Part shown: one piece after another, positions 25,946 to 34,760 of the stretch | How positions within the stretch are numbered: position 1 is the stretch's first letter | Layout of the letters: each line of letters opens with the position of its first letter | Assembly: GCF_900112175.1 (NCBI RefSeq) | Contig: NZ_FOYT01000001.1 | Span: forward strand, 1,488,001 to 1,552,000 | Origin: Halogeometricum rufum | GTDB lineage: Archaea > Halobacteriota > Halobacteria > Halobacteriales > Haloferacaceae | Direction of reading: 5' to 3' | Length of the DNA stretch: 64,000 bases | Notes under the pieces: generated by a model | The model's input: only the letters and a program-made list of their open reading frames with translations | Database searches by the model: none | Told to the model about the DNA's origin: nothing | Made by a program: the position numbers and the translations under genes

Positions 25946-26920
25946 ATGGAATACACGACGCTCGGCGACACCGGGATGGAGGTGTCCCGAATCTGTCTGG
26001 GCTGCATGAGTTTCGGGACCAGCGACTGGCGCGACTGGGTGCTGGACGAGGAGGCGGGCAAGGAACTGGTGGACCGGGCCATCGAACTCGGTGTCAACTT
26101 CTTCGACACGGCGAACATGTACTCCGCGGGCGAGTCCGAACGCGTCCTCGGCGAGGCGTTGGAGGGCCGCCGCGAGGAAGCCGTCGTCGCGACGAAAGTC
26201 TACTTCCAGATGGACGAGGAGGACCCGAACTCCGGCGGCCTGTCGCGGAAGGCCATCGAACAGGAGTTGGACGCCTCGCTCGACCGCCTCGGGATGGACA
26301 CGGTGGACCTCCTGCAGATTCACCGCTGGGACTACGATACGCCCGTCGAGACGACGCTTCGCGCCCTCGACGACGCGGTCCGGCGCGGGAAGGTGCGGTA
26401 CTTCGGCGCGTCGTCGATGTGGGCGCACCAGTTCGCCGACGCCCTGCACACCTCGGACCGACTGGGCCTCGACCGGTTCGCGACGATGCAGAACCACTAC
26501 AACCTGCTGTACCGGGAGGAGGAACGCGAGATGCTGCCGTTGTGCGAGAAGGAGAACGTCGGCGTCATCCCGTGGTCACCGCTCGCTCGCGGGTGGGTCG
26601 CCCGCCCGCACGAGGAGGCCCGTTCGACCAAACGCGGCGAGACGGACGAACTCGCGCACGGCCATCCGTACCTCGAGGGCGGCGGCCGGGCGGTGAACGA
26701 GCGCGTGCAGGAACTCGCAGACGAGAAGGGCGTGAAGATGGCGCAAATCGGGCTGGCGTGGCTGTTCCACAAGGACGGCGTGGACGCGCCCATCGTCGGC
26801 ACGACGAGTATCGAACACCTCGAAGACGCGGTGGAGGCGCTCGACATCTCGCTCAGTCGGTCGGAGATGGACTACCTCGAAGAGCCGTACGAGCCGGTTC
26901 GGGTGTCGGGACACGACTGA
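25946..26920 (+). CDS. Aldo/keto reductase
   Basis: 324 aa, AKR11/Kvbeta-like. The start MEYTTLGDTGMEVSRICLG is canonical, and 47 upstream in-frame codons have no family character. Tetrad residues: Asp and Tyr in NFFDTANMYSAGESE, Lys in VATKVYFQM, His in LQIHRWDYDTP. NADPH-binding SPLARGWVARP and GTTSIEHLEDAVEALD follow. It is longer than the aldo/keto reductase at 13997 and from a different subfamily. Substrate unknown. Confidence 0.92.
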   Translation: MEYTTLGDTGMEVSRICLGCMSFGTSDWRDWVLDEEAGKELVDRAIELGVNFFDTANMYSAGESERVLGEALEGRREEAVVATKVYFQMDEEDPNSGGLSRKAIEQELDASLDRLGMDTVDLLQIHRWDYDTPVETTLRALDDAVRRGKVRYFGASSMWAHQFADALHTSDRLGLDRFATMQNHYNLLYREEEREMLPLCEKENVGVIPWSPLARGWVARPHEEARSTKRGETDELAHGHPYLEGGGRAVNERVQELADEKGVKMAQIGLAWLFHKDGVDAPIVGTTSIEHLEDAVEALDISLSRSEMDYLEEPYEPVRVSGHD

Positions 26921-26942
26921 GGACGCCCGCGCTCGGACCACG

Positions 26943-28145
26943 TCAGTCGCTCGCCGACTCGGCTATCGACTCGCCGAACCCGTCCGCCGAGAGCCGCCAC
27001 ACCGCCCGCCCCGCGACGGTTGCGATGGCGATTTCGGCGAGGCCGACGGCGAGGAAGGCCGCGAAGTAGCCCGCCGACGAGGTGGCGAACCCGCCGACGA
27101 GGAAGCCCGCGAGGAAGCCGAGACTGCCGAAGACGTTGAAGCCGCCGAGCGCCGCACCGCGCTCTTCGGCCCCCGCCACGTCCGTCACCAGCGCCATCGT
27201 CGCCGGCGAGACGAGCGCGCCGAACACGCCGACGAGCGCCATCGTCGCGACGGCCAGCGGGAGCGTGGGCGCGGCGCCGACGGCGACGATGGTGACGCCG
27301 TAGCCGACGGAGCCGACGACGACGGGGACGAACCGACCCACGCGGTCCGAGAGCGAGCCGAACGGGTACTGCAGCAGCGCGAACGGGAAGAAGAACGCGA
27401 ACAGGGCGAGGCCGGCCCCGAACGCGTCGAGCCCGAACGCGTCGCGGAAGTAGTAGACGCCGACGAGGGCGAAGAATCCGGCCGTCATCCGGTCGATGAA
27501 GCCGAAAGCGTACGGGACGCCGAGCGCCGGGCGTCGGCGGAGACGGCCGAGGGCGGCGTCGAGGCGGACCCGGACGCCGTCGGGCGTGCGGTCGGGGACG
27601 GTGGCGACGACGGCGGCGGCGGCGACGAGGACGAACGCCGCGCCGTACAGCGGGTAGAGGGGGTCGGCGTCGGCGAGTCGCCCGCCGACGACGGAGCCGA
27701 GTGCCGCCCCGAGACCGATGGCGATGCCCGCCGCGCCCATGTTCTTGCCGTTCTCCGAGGAGAGGTCGGCGAGCGCCGTCATCGACAGCGAGAACGCGCC
27801 GATGGTCATCGCGCCGCCGAGGACGCGGACGACGAGGACGGCGGCGAAGGGGAGTCCGAGCGTCGGCGCGGCGGCGAGGACGAGGTAGCCGCAGGCGCCG
27901 CCGAGTGCGCCGGCGACGACGAGCGGTCGGCGTCGTCCGACCGCGTCGCTGGCCGCGCCCCAGACGCCCGCGAAGGCGACGAACGCGGCGAACTCGGCGA
28001 CGAGGAACCACATCCCGGCCCGCACGTCGCCCGCGCCGCCCAGCGCCCGAACGAGGTCGGAGACGCCGGGATAGAGCAACACCTGCGACACCAGCACGGC
28101 CCACATGGCCAGTGCGAGTCGGCGTCGCTCCGTCCGTCTGTCCAT
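26943..28145 (-). CDS. MFS transporter
   Basis: 400 aa with 12 predicted membrane helices. The loop 2-3 signature GAASDAVGRRRPLVVAGAL and the repeat GSLSDRVGRFVPVVVGS in the second half are typical drug-efflux-type MFS motifs. The gene is convergent with the aldo/keto reductase (22 bases between stops). Efflux of a small molecule is likely; substrate cannot be assigned. Confidence 0.88.
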   Translation of the reverse strand: MDRRTERRRLALAMWAVLVSQVLLYPGVSDLVRALGGAGDVRAGMWFLVAEFAAFVAFAGVWGAASDAVGRRRPLVVAGALGGACGYLVLAAAPTLGLPFAAVLVVRVLGGAMTIGAFSLSMTALADLSSENGKNMGAAGIAIGLGAALGSVVGGRLADADPLYPLYGAAFVLVAAAAVVATVPDRTPDGVRVRLDAALGRLRRRPALGVPYAFGFIDRMTAGFFALVGVYYFRDAFGLDAFGAGLALFAFFFPFALLQYPFGSLSDRVGRFVPVVVGSVGYGVTIVAVGAAPTLPLAVATMALVGVFGALVSPATMALVTDVAGAEERGAALGGFNVFGSLGFLAGFLVGGFATSSAGYFAAFLAVGLAEIAIATVAGRAVWRLSADGFGESIAESASD

Positions 28146-28266
28146 ACCCGTCCGTCCGTGACGACGATAGAAAATCGCGTCGCTCGCGGGGCGTCGGCCG
28201 TCGGCCGCCGGCCGTCCGCCGGTGTCGCTCCGGTCGACGGTCTGACGGCCCGCCGTCCGGGCGCCC

Positions 28267-28956
28267 TCAGTTCGACGCGTTTCGGACCCGGCGCAGGTCC
28301 TCGATGAGCGTCTGCTCGTCGGGTTCGGAGCCGCGGTAGGCGCGTTCGACGTAGCCGTCGCCGTTGACGAGGAGGATGAGGCCCAGATGCGCGAACATGT
28401 ACGGACCGTCGCCGTTCTCCTGTTTCTGGAAGAAGACGCCGAACTCCTCGTCGACGACGCGTCGGGCGGCCTCCTTCCCGTCCGGTCGGAGGAACTGCCA
28501 GTTGCCGGCGTCCATGTCCACGTTCATCTGTTCGGCCTCTTCGCGGAACGCCTCGGCGTCGTCCCGCGCCGGGTCGAACGTGACGGGGTAGAACGACACG
28601 GCGTCGGCGTAGCCCTCCTCTATCGAGTGAATCTGCACCTCGCGGAGGGCGCTGATGAGGACCGGACAGACGGTCATGCAGTTGGTGAAGAAGAACGTGT
28701 GGAAGTGCGGGCCCTCGATGTCGCGGACGGCGACGGTCTCGCCGGAGAGCGGAGCCGGTATCGTCACGTCGGGGACTTGCTGGCCCCACGCGGGGTACGG
28801 CAGGTCCTCGCTCGACACGTCCGCGTCGCGGTCCGGTTTCCCGAGGGCGACGTTCGGGTTCGCGTCGCCGAGGCCGAGTGGTGACCCGCCGACACAGCCC
28901 GCGAGACCGGTCGCGCCGACGAGTCCCGCCGCCCGGAGGTAGGAGCGTCGCTTCAT
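28267..28956 (-). CDS. SCO1/SenC/PrrC-family copper chaperone lipoprotein
   Basis: 229 aa. The N-terminus MKRRSYLRAAGLVGATGLAGC with lipobox Cys21 marks a Tat-type haloarchaeal lipoprotein. The thioredoxin-like domain holds the copper ligands C93 and C97 (TNCMTVCP) and His190 (MFAHLG). Sco proteins deliver copper or reduce the CuA site of cytochrome c oxidase subunit II on the outer membrane face. It is divergent from the DyP-like Tat protein gene. Confidence 0.9.
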   Translation of the reverse strand: MKRRSYLRAAGLVGATGLAGCVGGSPLGLGDANPNVALGKPDRDADVSSEDLPYPAWGQQVPDVTIPAPLSGETVAVRDIEGPHFHTFFFTNCMTVCPVLISALREVQIHSIEEGYADAVSFYPVTFDPARDDAEAFREEAEQMNVDMDAGNWQFLRPDGKEAARRVVDEEFGVFFQKQENGDGPYMFAHLGLILLVNGDGYVERAYRGSEPDEQTLIEDLRRVRNASN

Positions 28957-29078
28957 CGTCCTGAGTTACGTCTCGGCGTAGATGAACGGCGTGGTTCCGG
29001 CGTCGAACCCGAGCGCCGTACCACTCGCGACGAGGCGCGCACCAGAACCCACTTGACCGCGAGCGCCCTAGGACGGCC

Positions 29079-30368
29079 ATGTTCGAGCGTGGTGCGTCCC
29101 GTCGGGCGTTTCTGAAGTCCGCCGTCGCGCTCGGCGGCGCGACGGCCCTCTCCGCCTGCCTCTCCCGCGCCGAGGAACCGATTCCGTCCGGGACGACCGA
29201 CCCCTCGTCGCTCCCGGCGCGCCAGCACGCCTGGAACGACGCCCTCCCCCGTGACGACGCCGGCAACGTCGTCCTGCCGCGCCATCAGGTCCTCCTCTAC
29301 TTGGACCACGACGGCGTCCCCGACGCCGCCGCCCGCGAGACGGTCGAAGCCGCGCTGACGACGCTCGACGGGGCGTACGAGCGGAGCAACGAGGGGCTGA
29401 TTCACTCCATCGGCTACTCGCCGCGGTACTTCTCTCGGTTCGACGAGTCGCTCCCCGAGAGCGTGGACCTGCCCGAACCGCGGGCGCTGTCGTCGTTCGA
29501 GACGCCCGAGTTCGACCGGCAGGACGCCCTCCTCCACCTCGCCTCCGACCGGGCGGACGCGGTGCTCGCCGCCGAGGAGGCCCTCCGGGGCAACCGGGAC
29601 ACGCTGAACGGCACGGACGTGGCGGCACCGCTGACCGACGCGTTCACCGTCGCCGACCGGCGGACGGGGTTCGTCGGGCCGGGGATGCCCGCCGAACGGC
29701 AGGACGAACTGAACGGCATCCCGGCGTCGGGGCCCGTCCCCGAGGAGTCGCCGCTGTTCATGGGGTTCAAAGCGGGGTTCGCGAAGACGCAGGCGACGGA
29801 GGACTACGTGACCATCGACGAGGGACCGTTCGCCGGCGGGACGACCAAACACCTCGCCACCATCCGGCAACGCCTCGACGACTGGTACGGCGAACAGGAC
29901 TTCGAGGAGCGCGTGATGGAGATGTTCTCACCGCTGCACGCCGAACGCGGACTCGTGGAGGGCGTCGGCGAGAACCTCGGCGACGACAGCGGCCTCACGC
30001 AGGAGATGCTCGACACGATTCGCGAACAGGCCGCGGAGTTCGGGCGCGTCGGCCACGCCCAGAAGGCCGCGCGGGCCAACCGCGACGCCGACGGCAACGT
30101 CCGCCTGCTCCGCCGGCACTTCGAGTCCACCGACGACGGCGAGGCGAGCCTCCACTTCCCCAGCCTCCAGCGGCGAATCACCGACTTCGAGGAGGTTCGC
30201 ACGGCGATGAACGGGTCGGACCTGACCGACGTGCCGACCATCCGCCAGCGGGTGAACAACGGCATCCTCGAGTACATCTTCGTCCAGCGACGCGGCAACT
30301 TCCTCGTCCCGCCCCGGTCGCTGCGGTCGCTGCCGACGCCGACGGGCGCGGTGCCGGGACTGGACTGA
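29079..30368 (+). CDS. Tat-exported Dyp-type-peroxidase-like lipoprotein
   Basis: 429 aa. SRRAFLKSAVALGG is a twin-arginine signal, with lipobox LSAC (Cys27). The body keeps the DyP order: FAGGTTKHLATIRQRLDDWY resembles the beta-strand and helix before the heme site, His326 in GRVGHAQKAAR fits the proximal heme ligand, then NVRLLRRHFES, LQRRITDFEEV and a C-terminal NFLVPPRSL. The distal GxxDG catalytic motif appears as GFVGPG (197-202), without the Asp. It may therefore be a heme protein with altered peroxidase chemistry. Divergent from the Sco gene. Assignment is from motif order, not an alignment. Confidence 0.6.
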   Translation: MFERGASRRAFLKSAVALGGATALSACLSRAEEPIPSGTTDPSSLPARQHAWNDALPRDDAGNVVLPRHQVLLYLDHDGVPDAAARETVEAALTTLDGAYERSNEGLIHSIGYSPRYFSRFDESLPESVDLPEPRALSSFETPEFDRQDALLHLASDRADAVLAAEEALRGNRDTLNGTDVAAPLTDAFTVADRRTGFVGPGMPAERQDELNGIPASGPVPEESPLFMGFKAGFAKTQATEDYVTIDEGPFAGGTTKHLATIRQRLDDWYGEQDFEERVMEMFSPLHAERGLVEGVGENLGDDSGLTQEMLDTIREQAAEFGRVGHAQKAARANRDADGNVRLLRRHFESTDDGEASLHFPSLQRRITDFEEVRTAMNGSDLTDVPTIRQRVNNGILEYIFVQRRGNFLVPPRSLRSLPTPTGAVPGLD

Positions 30369-30472
30369 CGGCGCAGTCGGCGCACTCGAACGGGCGAGAC
30401 GCCCGGCGCGTCGACGCCGCCGCCCGGCGAATCACCTAAGAGGGTGCTTTTCCTCTACTCGGGCGGTTCCGT

Positions 30473-30892
30473 ATGCAAGTTCGCGAGATCATGAGTTCGC
30501 CCGTCGTGACCGTCCGCTCGGACGCGACACTGCGCGAAGCGGTCGGCGAGATGCTGGACCGCGGCGTCGGGAGCGTCGTCGTCGTCGACTCCGGGCCGGT
30601 CGGTATCGTCACCAGCACCGACGTCCTCCGAGCGATGTACCGCGGCGGTGGGGCACTGGCGGACGTCGCGGTGACGAGGGTGATGAGTCGGGAGCTAGCG
30701 ACGGCGACGAAGAAGACGAGCGTCACGACGGCGCTCGACACGATGGAGCGGCGAAAGGTGAAGAAGCTCCCCGTCCGGGACGGCATCGAACTCGTCGGCA
30801 TCGTCACGATGACGGACATCGCCCAGCACCAACCGGACGCCGTCAACGAGGTGCGCGGGCGCATCTCCCACCGGGGCGACTGGTCGAAGTGA
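30473..30892 (+). CDS. Two-CBS-domain protein
   Basis: 139 aa consisting of a CBS pair (about 1-60 and 66-125). The motif GIVTSTDVLRAMYRGGG in the first repeat and GIVTMTDIAQH in the second are typical. Such stand-alone pairs bind adenosine nucleotides and act as energy-state sensors on unknown partners. It lies in the redox island, convergent with the CcdA-like gene; no specific partner is indicated. Confidence 0.9.
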   Translation: MQVREIMSSPVVTVRSDATLREAVGEMLDRGVGSVVVVDSGPVGIVTSTDVLRAMYRGGGALADVAVTRVMSRELATATKKTSVTTALDTMERRKVKKLPVRDGIELVGIVTMTDIAQHQPDAVNEVRGRISHRGDWSK

Positions 30893-30913
30893 GGCGGCGC
30901 GGCGGCGGACCGG

Positions 30914-31621
30914 TCAGACCCAGCCGAGGAACTGCACCGAGATGACCACCTGCCACAGGCCGGCCAGCACCATCACGACGCCCGCCACGCGTTGCACCGA
31001 CCCGACGTGCCTCGACAGGCCGCGGAACGCGTCGCTCCCGAGAGCGCCCAGCACCGTCACCGCCGCGAGGGGGACGGCGGCCGCGAGGGCGTACGCGAGG
31101 AGGGCGACGGCCGCCCGCCCCGCCGAGAGCGTCAGCGACTGGGTGACGACGCCGACGAAGACGGGGACGACGCAGCCGGCGGCCGCGAGGGCGTAGACGC
31201 CGCCGAAGACGGCGAATCCGCCGACTGACGCCCGTCGCTGTGGTAACTGCAGGTGGAGCGTCGGCGCGCGGCCGAGGGCGAACAGGGCACCGAGGAAGAC
31301 GAGGGCGACGCCGACGACGGGTTCGAGGAGCGTCAGGCGCGAGACGACGGCGGCGCCGGCGGTGAACAGCAGGGCGGTGACGCCGGCGAGGACGACGAGT
31401 GCGCCGGCCGCCGCCGCCCCGCCGCGGACGACGGCGCCGCCCAAGTCGGCGTCTTCACGGCTCACGTAGTAGCCGACGTAACCGGGGAGGAGGGGGTAGG
31501 CGCAGGGGGCGAGGAAGGTGGCGACGCCCGCTGAGACGGCGAACGCGACGGTGCCGGCGAAGGCGCCCGAGGCGACGGCCTGCATCGCCGTCGCCGTCGC
31601 CGTCGATCCCACCGCGTCCAT
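30914..31621 (-). CDS. CcdA/DsbD-like thiol-disulfide transport membrane protein
   Basis: 235 aa with six predicted helices. The first conserved Cys lies in VATFLAPCAYPLLPGYVGYYV and a second in LAAAGCVVPVFVGVV, the pair that shuttles electrons across the membrane in CcdA. The ATG at 31621 overlaps the stop of the TlpA-like gene (ATGA), so the two are translationally coupled: CcdA supplies reductant from cytosolic thioredoxin to the outward-facing TlpA. Upstream in-frame codons fall inside that gene and are rejected. Confidence 0.88.
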   Translation of the reverse strand: MDAVGSTATATAMQAVASGAFAGTVAFAVSAGVATFLAPCAYPLLPGYVGYYVSREDADLGGAVVRGGAAAAGALVVLAGVTALLFTAGAAVVSRLTLLEPVVGVALVFLGALFALGRAPTLHLQLPQRRASVGGFAVFGGVYALAAAGCVVPVFVGVVTQSLTLSAGRAAVALLAYALAAAVPLAAVTVLGALGSDAFRGLSRHVGSVQRVAGVVMVLAGLWQVVISVQFLGWV

Positions 31622-32136
31622 CACAGCACCGCCCGAATCTGTTCGCGGAGGTTCGCCTCCGAGGCGAGGCCCCGGTGGGTCCACGTCGCGGTGCCGTCGG
31701 CGTCGAAGACGGCGAGGAACGGGAGGCCGCCGGCGCCCAACTCGCTCATCAGGCGGCTCTCGGGGTCGTGTCCGACGGTCCACGCGCCGTCGTGGTCGGC
31801 CCACCACGCGCGCACGTCGTCGGCCGTCAGGCCGCCGCCGAAGCGTTCGTTCGTCACGGAGACGAACGTCGCCCTGTCACCGAACTCCTCGTGCAGCGCC
31901 GTCAGCGACTCCATCTGCGCCGAACACGGCACGCACCACGTGGCGAACAGGTCGAGGACGGTCGGGTCGCCGGGCACGGGGACGGGGCGCTCCCCCGCCT
32001 CGGACCCCGGCGCGTCCAACGTCCGGACGGTCAGGGGGAGGCCGTCGTCGCCGCCGAGGCCGTTCAGCGCGACGTAGCCCGCGCCGCCGACGACGCCCAG
32101 ACTCCCGAGTCCGGCGAGGAGTTCGCGCCGCCTCAC
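31621..32136 (-). CDS. TlpA/ResA-like membrane-anchored thioredoxin
   Basis: 171 aa. N-terminal signal anchor MRRRELLAGLGSLGVVGGAG with Arg-rich start (possible Tat). The thioredoxin domain carries the active site W67-C68-V-P-C71 and the cis-Pro loop GGLPFLAVFD. Outward-facing reductase for cytochrome c maturation or copper-site cysteines. First gene of the pair with the CcdA-like gene. The DsbA-like gene ends about 100 bases upstream on the same strand. Confidence 0.88.
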   Translation of the reverse strand: MRRRELLAGLGSLGVVGGAGYVALNGLGGDDGLPLTVRTLDAPGSEAGERPVPVPGDPTVLDLFATWCVPCSAQMESLTALHEEFGDRATFVSVTNERFGGGLTADDVRAWWADHDGAWTVGHDPESRLMSELGAGGLPFLAVFDADGTATWTHRGLASEANLREQIRAVL

Positions 32137-32237
32137 GGGGTCGCACCTCGGGGAACGGATGGCCTCATGCTAGTCGAATCGAGGATGTCGAGCGACAAAG
32201 CCCGTACGCAGTCGTGCATGGCTGACGCGCGAGTCGG

Positions 32238-32909
32238 TCAGGACTTCGAGGCGGACTTCAGGTGCCCCTCGATGCCGTTCTGTACCGTCTCCCAGTCGTA
32301 GTTCGCCAACCGTTCGCCGTTGACGACGACCGTGGGCGTGCTCTGCAGTCCCCTGTCCACCGCGCGCTGGCGGTCCTGCTGGACGACGGGCCGGTAGGCG
32401 TCCTGTTCGACCGAGCCCATCACCTCACAGCCGTCCACGTCGTACTCGTCGGCCGCGTCGTGGACGACGGTGAAGCCGTTGCTCGTGAGTTCGTCCTGCC
32501 GGTCGAACAGGGTCTTTGCGTACTCGAAGTACGTCTCGTGGTCCGTGCGGTCCTGTACCGCGCGGGCGGCTATCGCGCCGCCCCACGACCACTGCTCGCT
32601 GACGGGCAGGGGGAAGTCGAAGAAGCGGTACCGTATCTTCCCGGTGTCGACGTAGTTCTCCTTCACCTTCGGGAACACGTCGAGGTTGTACGTCGCGCAG
32701 TGCGGACAGGCGAAGTCCTCGTAGACGTCGACGGTGACGGCGGCGTCTTCGGCCCCGAGCGTCGGGTGCGGGAGCGAGTTCACCTGCTCTAACTGGCCGA
32801 CGTCGCAGGAGGGTCTGTCGCCGGAACCGGACCCGCCGCCGAGACACCCGGCGGTGCCCGCGAGGGCCGCACCGGCGACGGCGAGGTAGGTTCGTCGGGT
32901 CGTTCGCAT
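32238..32909 (-). CDS. DsbA-like thiol-disulfide oxidoreductase lipoprotein
   Basis: 223 aa. Tat/lipoprotein-type N-terminus MRTTRRTYLAVAGAALAGTAGC with lipobox Cys22. The thioredoxin-4 (DsbA) domain has active site C68-P-H-C71 in YEDFACPHCATYNLD, a helical insertion, and cis-Pro in STPTVVVNGERL. Predicted to act at the outer face of the membrane on substrate disulfides. TATA box 23 bases upstream. Completes a Sco/TlpA/CcdA/DsbA group. Confidence 0.9.
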   Translation of the reverse strand: MRTTRRTYLAVAGAALAGTAGCLGGGSGSGDRPSCDVGQLEQVNSLPHPTLGAEDAAVTVDVYEDFACPHCATYNLDVFPKVKENYVDTGKIRYRFFDFPLPVSEQWSWGGAIAARAVQDRTDHETYFEYAKTLFDRQDELTSNGFTVVHDAADEYDVDGCEVMGSVEQDAYRPVVQQDRQRAVDRGLQSTPTVVVNGERLANYDWETVQNGIEGHLKSASKS

Positions 32910-32931
32910 GGTCGGTAGGAAGGGGGCGGGC

Positions 32932-32938
32932 TATTTAT
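32932..32938 (-). promoter_or_regulatory. TATA box for DsbA-like gene
   Basis: ATAAATA on the minus strand, 23 bases before the ATG at 32909; the strongest match to consensus in this area. Confidence 0.55.
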
Positions 32939-33041
32939 GGCCACCGTGAACCGGCAGTCGTCACCGAGATGTACCACCGGTCACCGTCGCGCCGGCACGG
33001 CCACCGACGACGCTTTGCCCGTCCGGTCCCCCCGTTCGGGT

Positions 33042-33377
33042 ATGCCGACCGTCCGATACCGCGGAGAGGAGATTCCGTGCGAACGCGGCGCGGTGCTCCG
33101 CGACGTCCTCCTCGCGGCCGACCAGTCGCCCCACAACGGCGGCGCGAACGTCCTCAACTGCCGGGGACTGGGTTCGTGCGGGACGTGCGCCGTCTCCGTC
33201 CGCGGCCCCGTCACCGACCGGACGGCCAGAGAACGCGCGCGCCTGTCCGTCCCGCCGCACGACGCCGCGGCGGGACTCCGACTGGCGTGCCAGACGCGCG
33301 TCCTCGACGACGTGACCGTCGAGAAACACCCCGGGTTCTGGGGGCACCGCGTCGAGGAACCGGCCCCGGAAGAGTAG
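33042..33377 (+). CDS. 2Fe-2S ferredoxin
   Basis: 111 aa plant-type ferredoxin. Cluster ligands sit in LNCRGLGSCGTCAVSV (CX5CX2C) plus the distant Cys in LACQTRVLDDV. The start MPTVRYRGEEIPCERG at 33042 is canonical; upstream in-frame codons are unsupported. Electron carrier in the cytosol. Six bases separate its stop from the convergent zinc-ribbon gene. Confidence 0.92.
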   Translation: MPTVRYRGEEIPCERGAVLRDVLLAADQSPHNGGANVLNCRGLGSCGTCAVSVRGPVTDRTARERARLSVPPHDAAAGLRLACQTRVLDDVTVEKHPGFWGHRVEEPAPEE

Positions 33378-33383
33378 TCGCGG

Positions 33384-33575
33384 TCAGTCGCGGGCGGGGC
33401 CGTGGAGCGCCGGGAACGCCGTCCCGCAGTCGTCGCAGGTCATCGTCTCCTCTGTCAGGTCGTCTCTGTCGTCGTCGCCCTCGCCGGGTTCCGTCGTGAC
33501 GAACCGGTTGCCGTCCGGTATCGACAGGTAGACGGACGCGCCGCAGGCGGGGCAGGGAACGCTCACGAGTGGCAT
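33384..33575 (-). CDS. Small zinc-ribbon protein
   Basis: 63 aa with two CxxC knuckles, CPAC (8-11) and CDDC (about 47-50), about 36 residues apart, making one zinc ribbon, and an acidic middle. No further domain. Typical of haloarchaeal small zinc-finger proteins, whose roles are mostly unknown. Confidence 0.7.
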   Translation of the reverse strand: MPLVSVPCPACGASVYLSIPDGNRFVTTEPGEGDDDRDDLTEETMTCDDCGTAFPALHGPARD

Positions 33576-33680
33576 CGTGATTCAGGTGGGGCCGCCCTCG
33601 GAAAAACCGTAGCGCATCCGCTCGTCGTTCGCCGTCGGGACTCCGAAGGAGCTAACAGGCCCGCCGTGCGCAACGCTCTC

Positions 33681-34694
33681 ATGCTCCTCGCTGGAACCGA
33701 AGACGGGGTCTACCGCGTCGAGGGCGTCCGCGACGGGAGAGAGACGGAGGTCCGGAGGGTGCTCGCTGCCGACCGGGTGTTCCGCATCCGCCGGTTCGAC
33801 GCCCTCGACGGCCTGTTCGTCGCCGCGCAGTCGGGGCTGTACCACTCGCTCGACGGCGACGACTGGGAGCGGATACCCGTCCCGGAAGACGAGGTGTACG
33901 CGGTGGCCGCCGGGCCCGCCGGCGACCGACTCTACGTCGGGACGCGGCCCGCACGCCTGTTCGTCGCCGACGCGGGGTCGGTCCCTCCCTCCGACGCGTC
34001 GGCGTGGGAGGCCGTGGCCGGATTCGACGCGTTGCGGGACCGGTGCGACTGGGGACTCGCCCGACACGACGGCGTCGCGCAGGTCCGGAGCCTCCGAACG
34101 CATCCGACGGCCCCGGACCGTCTCGTCGCGGGCGTCGAAGTCGGCGGCGTCCACGTGAGCGACGACGGCGGCGAGACGTGGACGACCCGAGGAATCGAAG
34201 GGTTCGACGCGCCGCACACGGACGACGTCCACCACCTCGCCGGTGACGCCGAGACGATGGTCGCCTCGACGGGGAGCGGTCTCTACCGAACGACCGACGT
34301 CGGGCGAACGTGGCGGCGGTTAGACGGCGACCACCGACAGCGGTACTTCAAGGAGGCGTTCGTCCACGAGAGTCGCGTCTACGCCGGCGGCGCGCCCGCC
34401 CATCCGGCCACGTGGGACGAGGACGACGACCACGCCCTGTTCGTCTCGCGCGGCGGTCGGACGCTCGAACGGGCGAGTTCTCCGGCGACGGGGGAACTTC
34501 CGCTCGGGTGGTGCCGCGCCGGCGACGACGTGGTGACCGCGACCCACCGCGGGACGCTCCTCCGACGCCGACGGGGCGACGGCGGCCCGGGTGGGGGCGA
34601 CGACGCGGCGGGGGGCGGCGACTGGGAGCGACTCGCGTCGCTCCCGACGCTCCGAAGTCGTGGCTACCTCCCGACGTGTTGGTTCGAACCCTGA
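33681..34694 (+). CDS. BNR/Asp-box beta-propeller protein (glycosyl hydrolase-like)
   Basis: 337 aa soluble beta-propeller with Asp-box motifs, clearest in HVSDDGGETWTTRGI and LYRTTDVGRTWRRLD, and repeats of the LLAGTEDGVYRV/LYVGTRPARLFV type. Family members (sortilin/VPS10-like, YCF48-like) bind ligands or assist photosystem assembly; haloarchaeal ones are uncharacterised. No signal peptide. The ATG at 33681 is preferred; open sequence upstream is not conserved. Confidence 0.78.
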   Translation: MLLAGTEDGVYRVEGVRDGRETEVRRVLAADRVFRIRRFDALDGLFVAAQSGLYHSLDGDDWERIPVPEDEVYAVAAGPAGDRLYVGTRPARLFVADAGSVPPSDASAWEAVAGFDALRDRCDWGLARHDGVAQVRSLRTHPTAPDRLVAGVEVGGVHVSDDGGETWTTRGIEGFDAPHTDDVHHLAGDAETMVASTGSGLYRTTDVGRTWRRLDGDHRQRYFKEAFVHESRVYAGGAPAHPATWDEDDDHALFVSRGGRTLERASSPATGELPLGWCRAGDDVVTATHRGTLLRRRRGDGGPGGGDDAAGGGDWERLASLPTLRSRGYLPTCWFEP

Positions 34695-34760
34695 CCCCGC
34701 GGCGTCGAGGCGGTGAGGGATGGGGCGAACGGGACGGAACGGAAAGTCGTGCGCCGTCCG

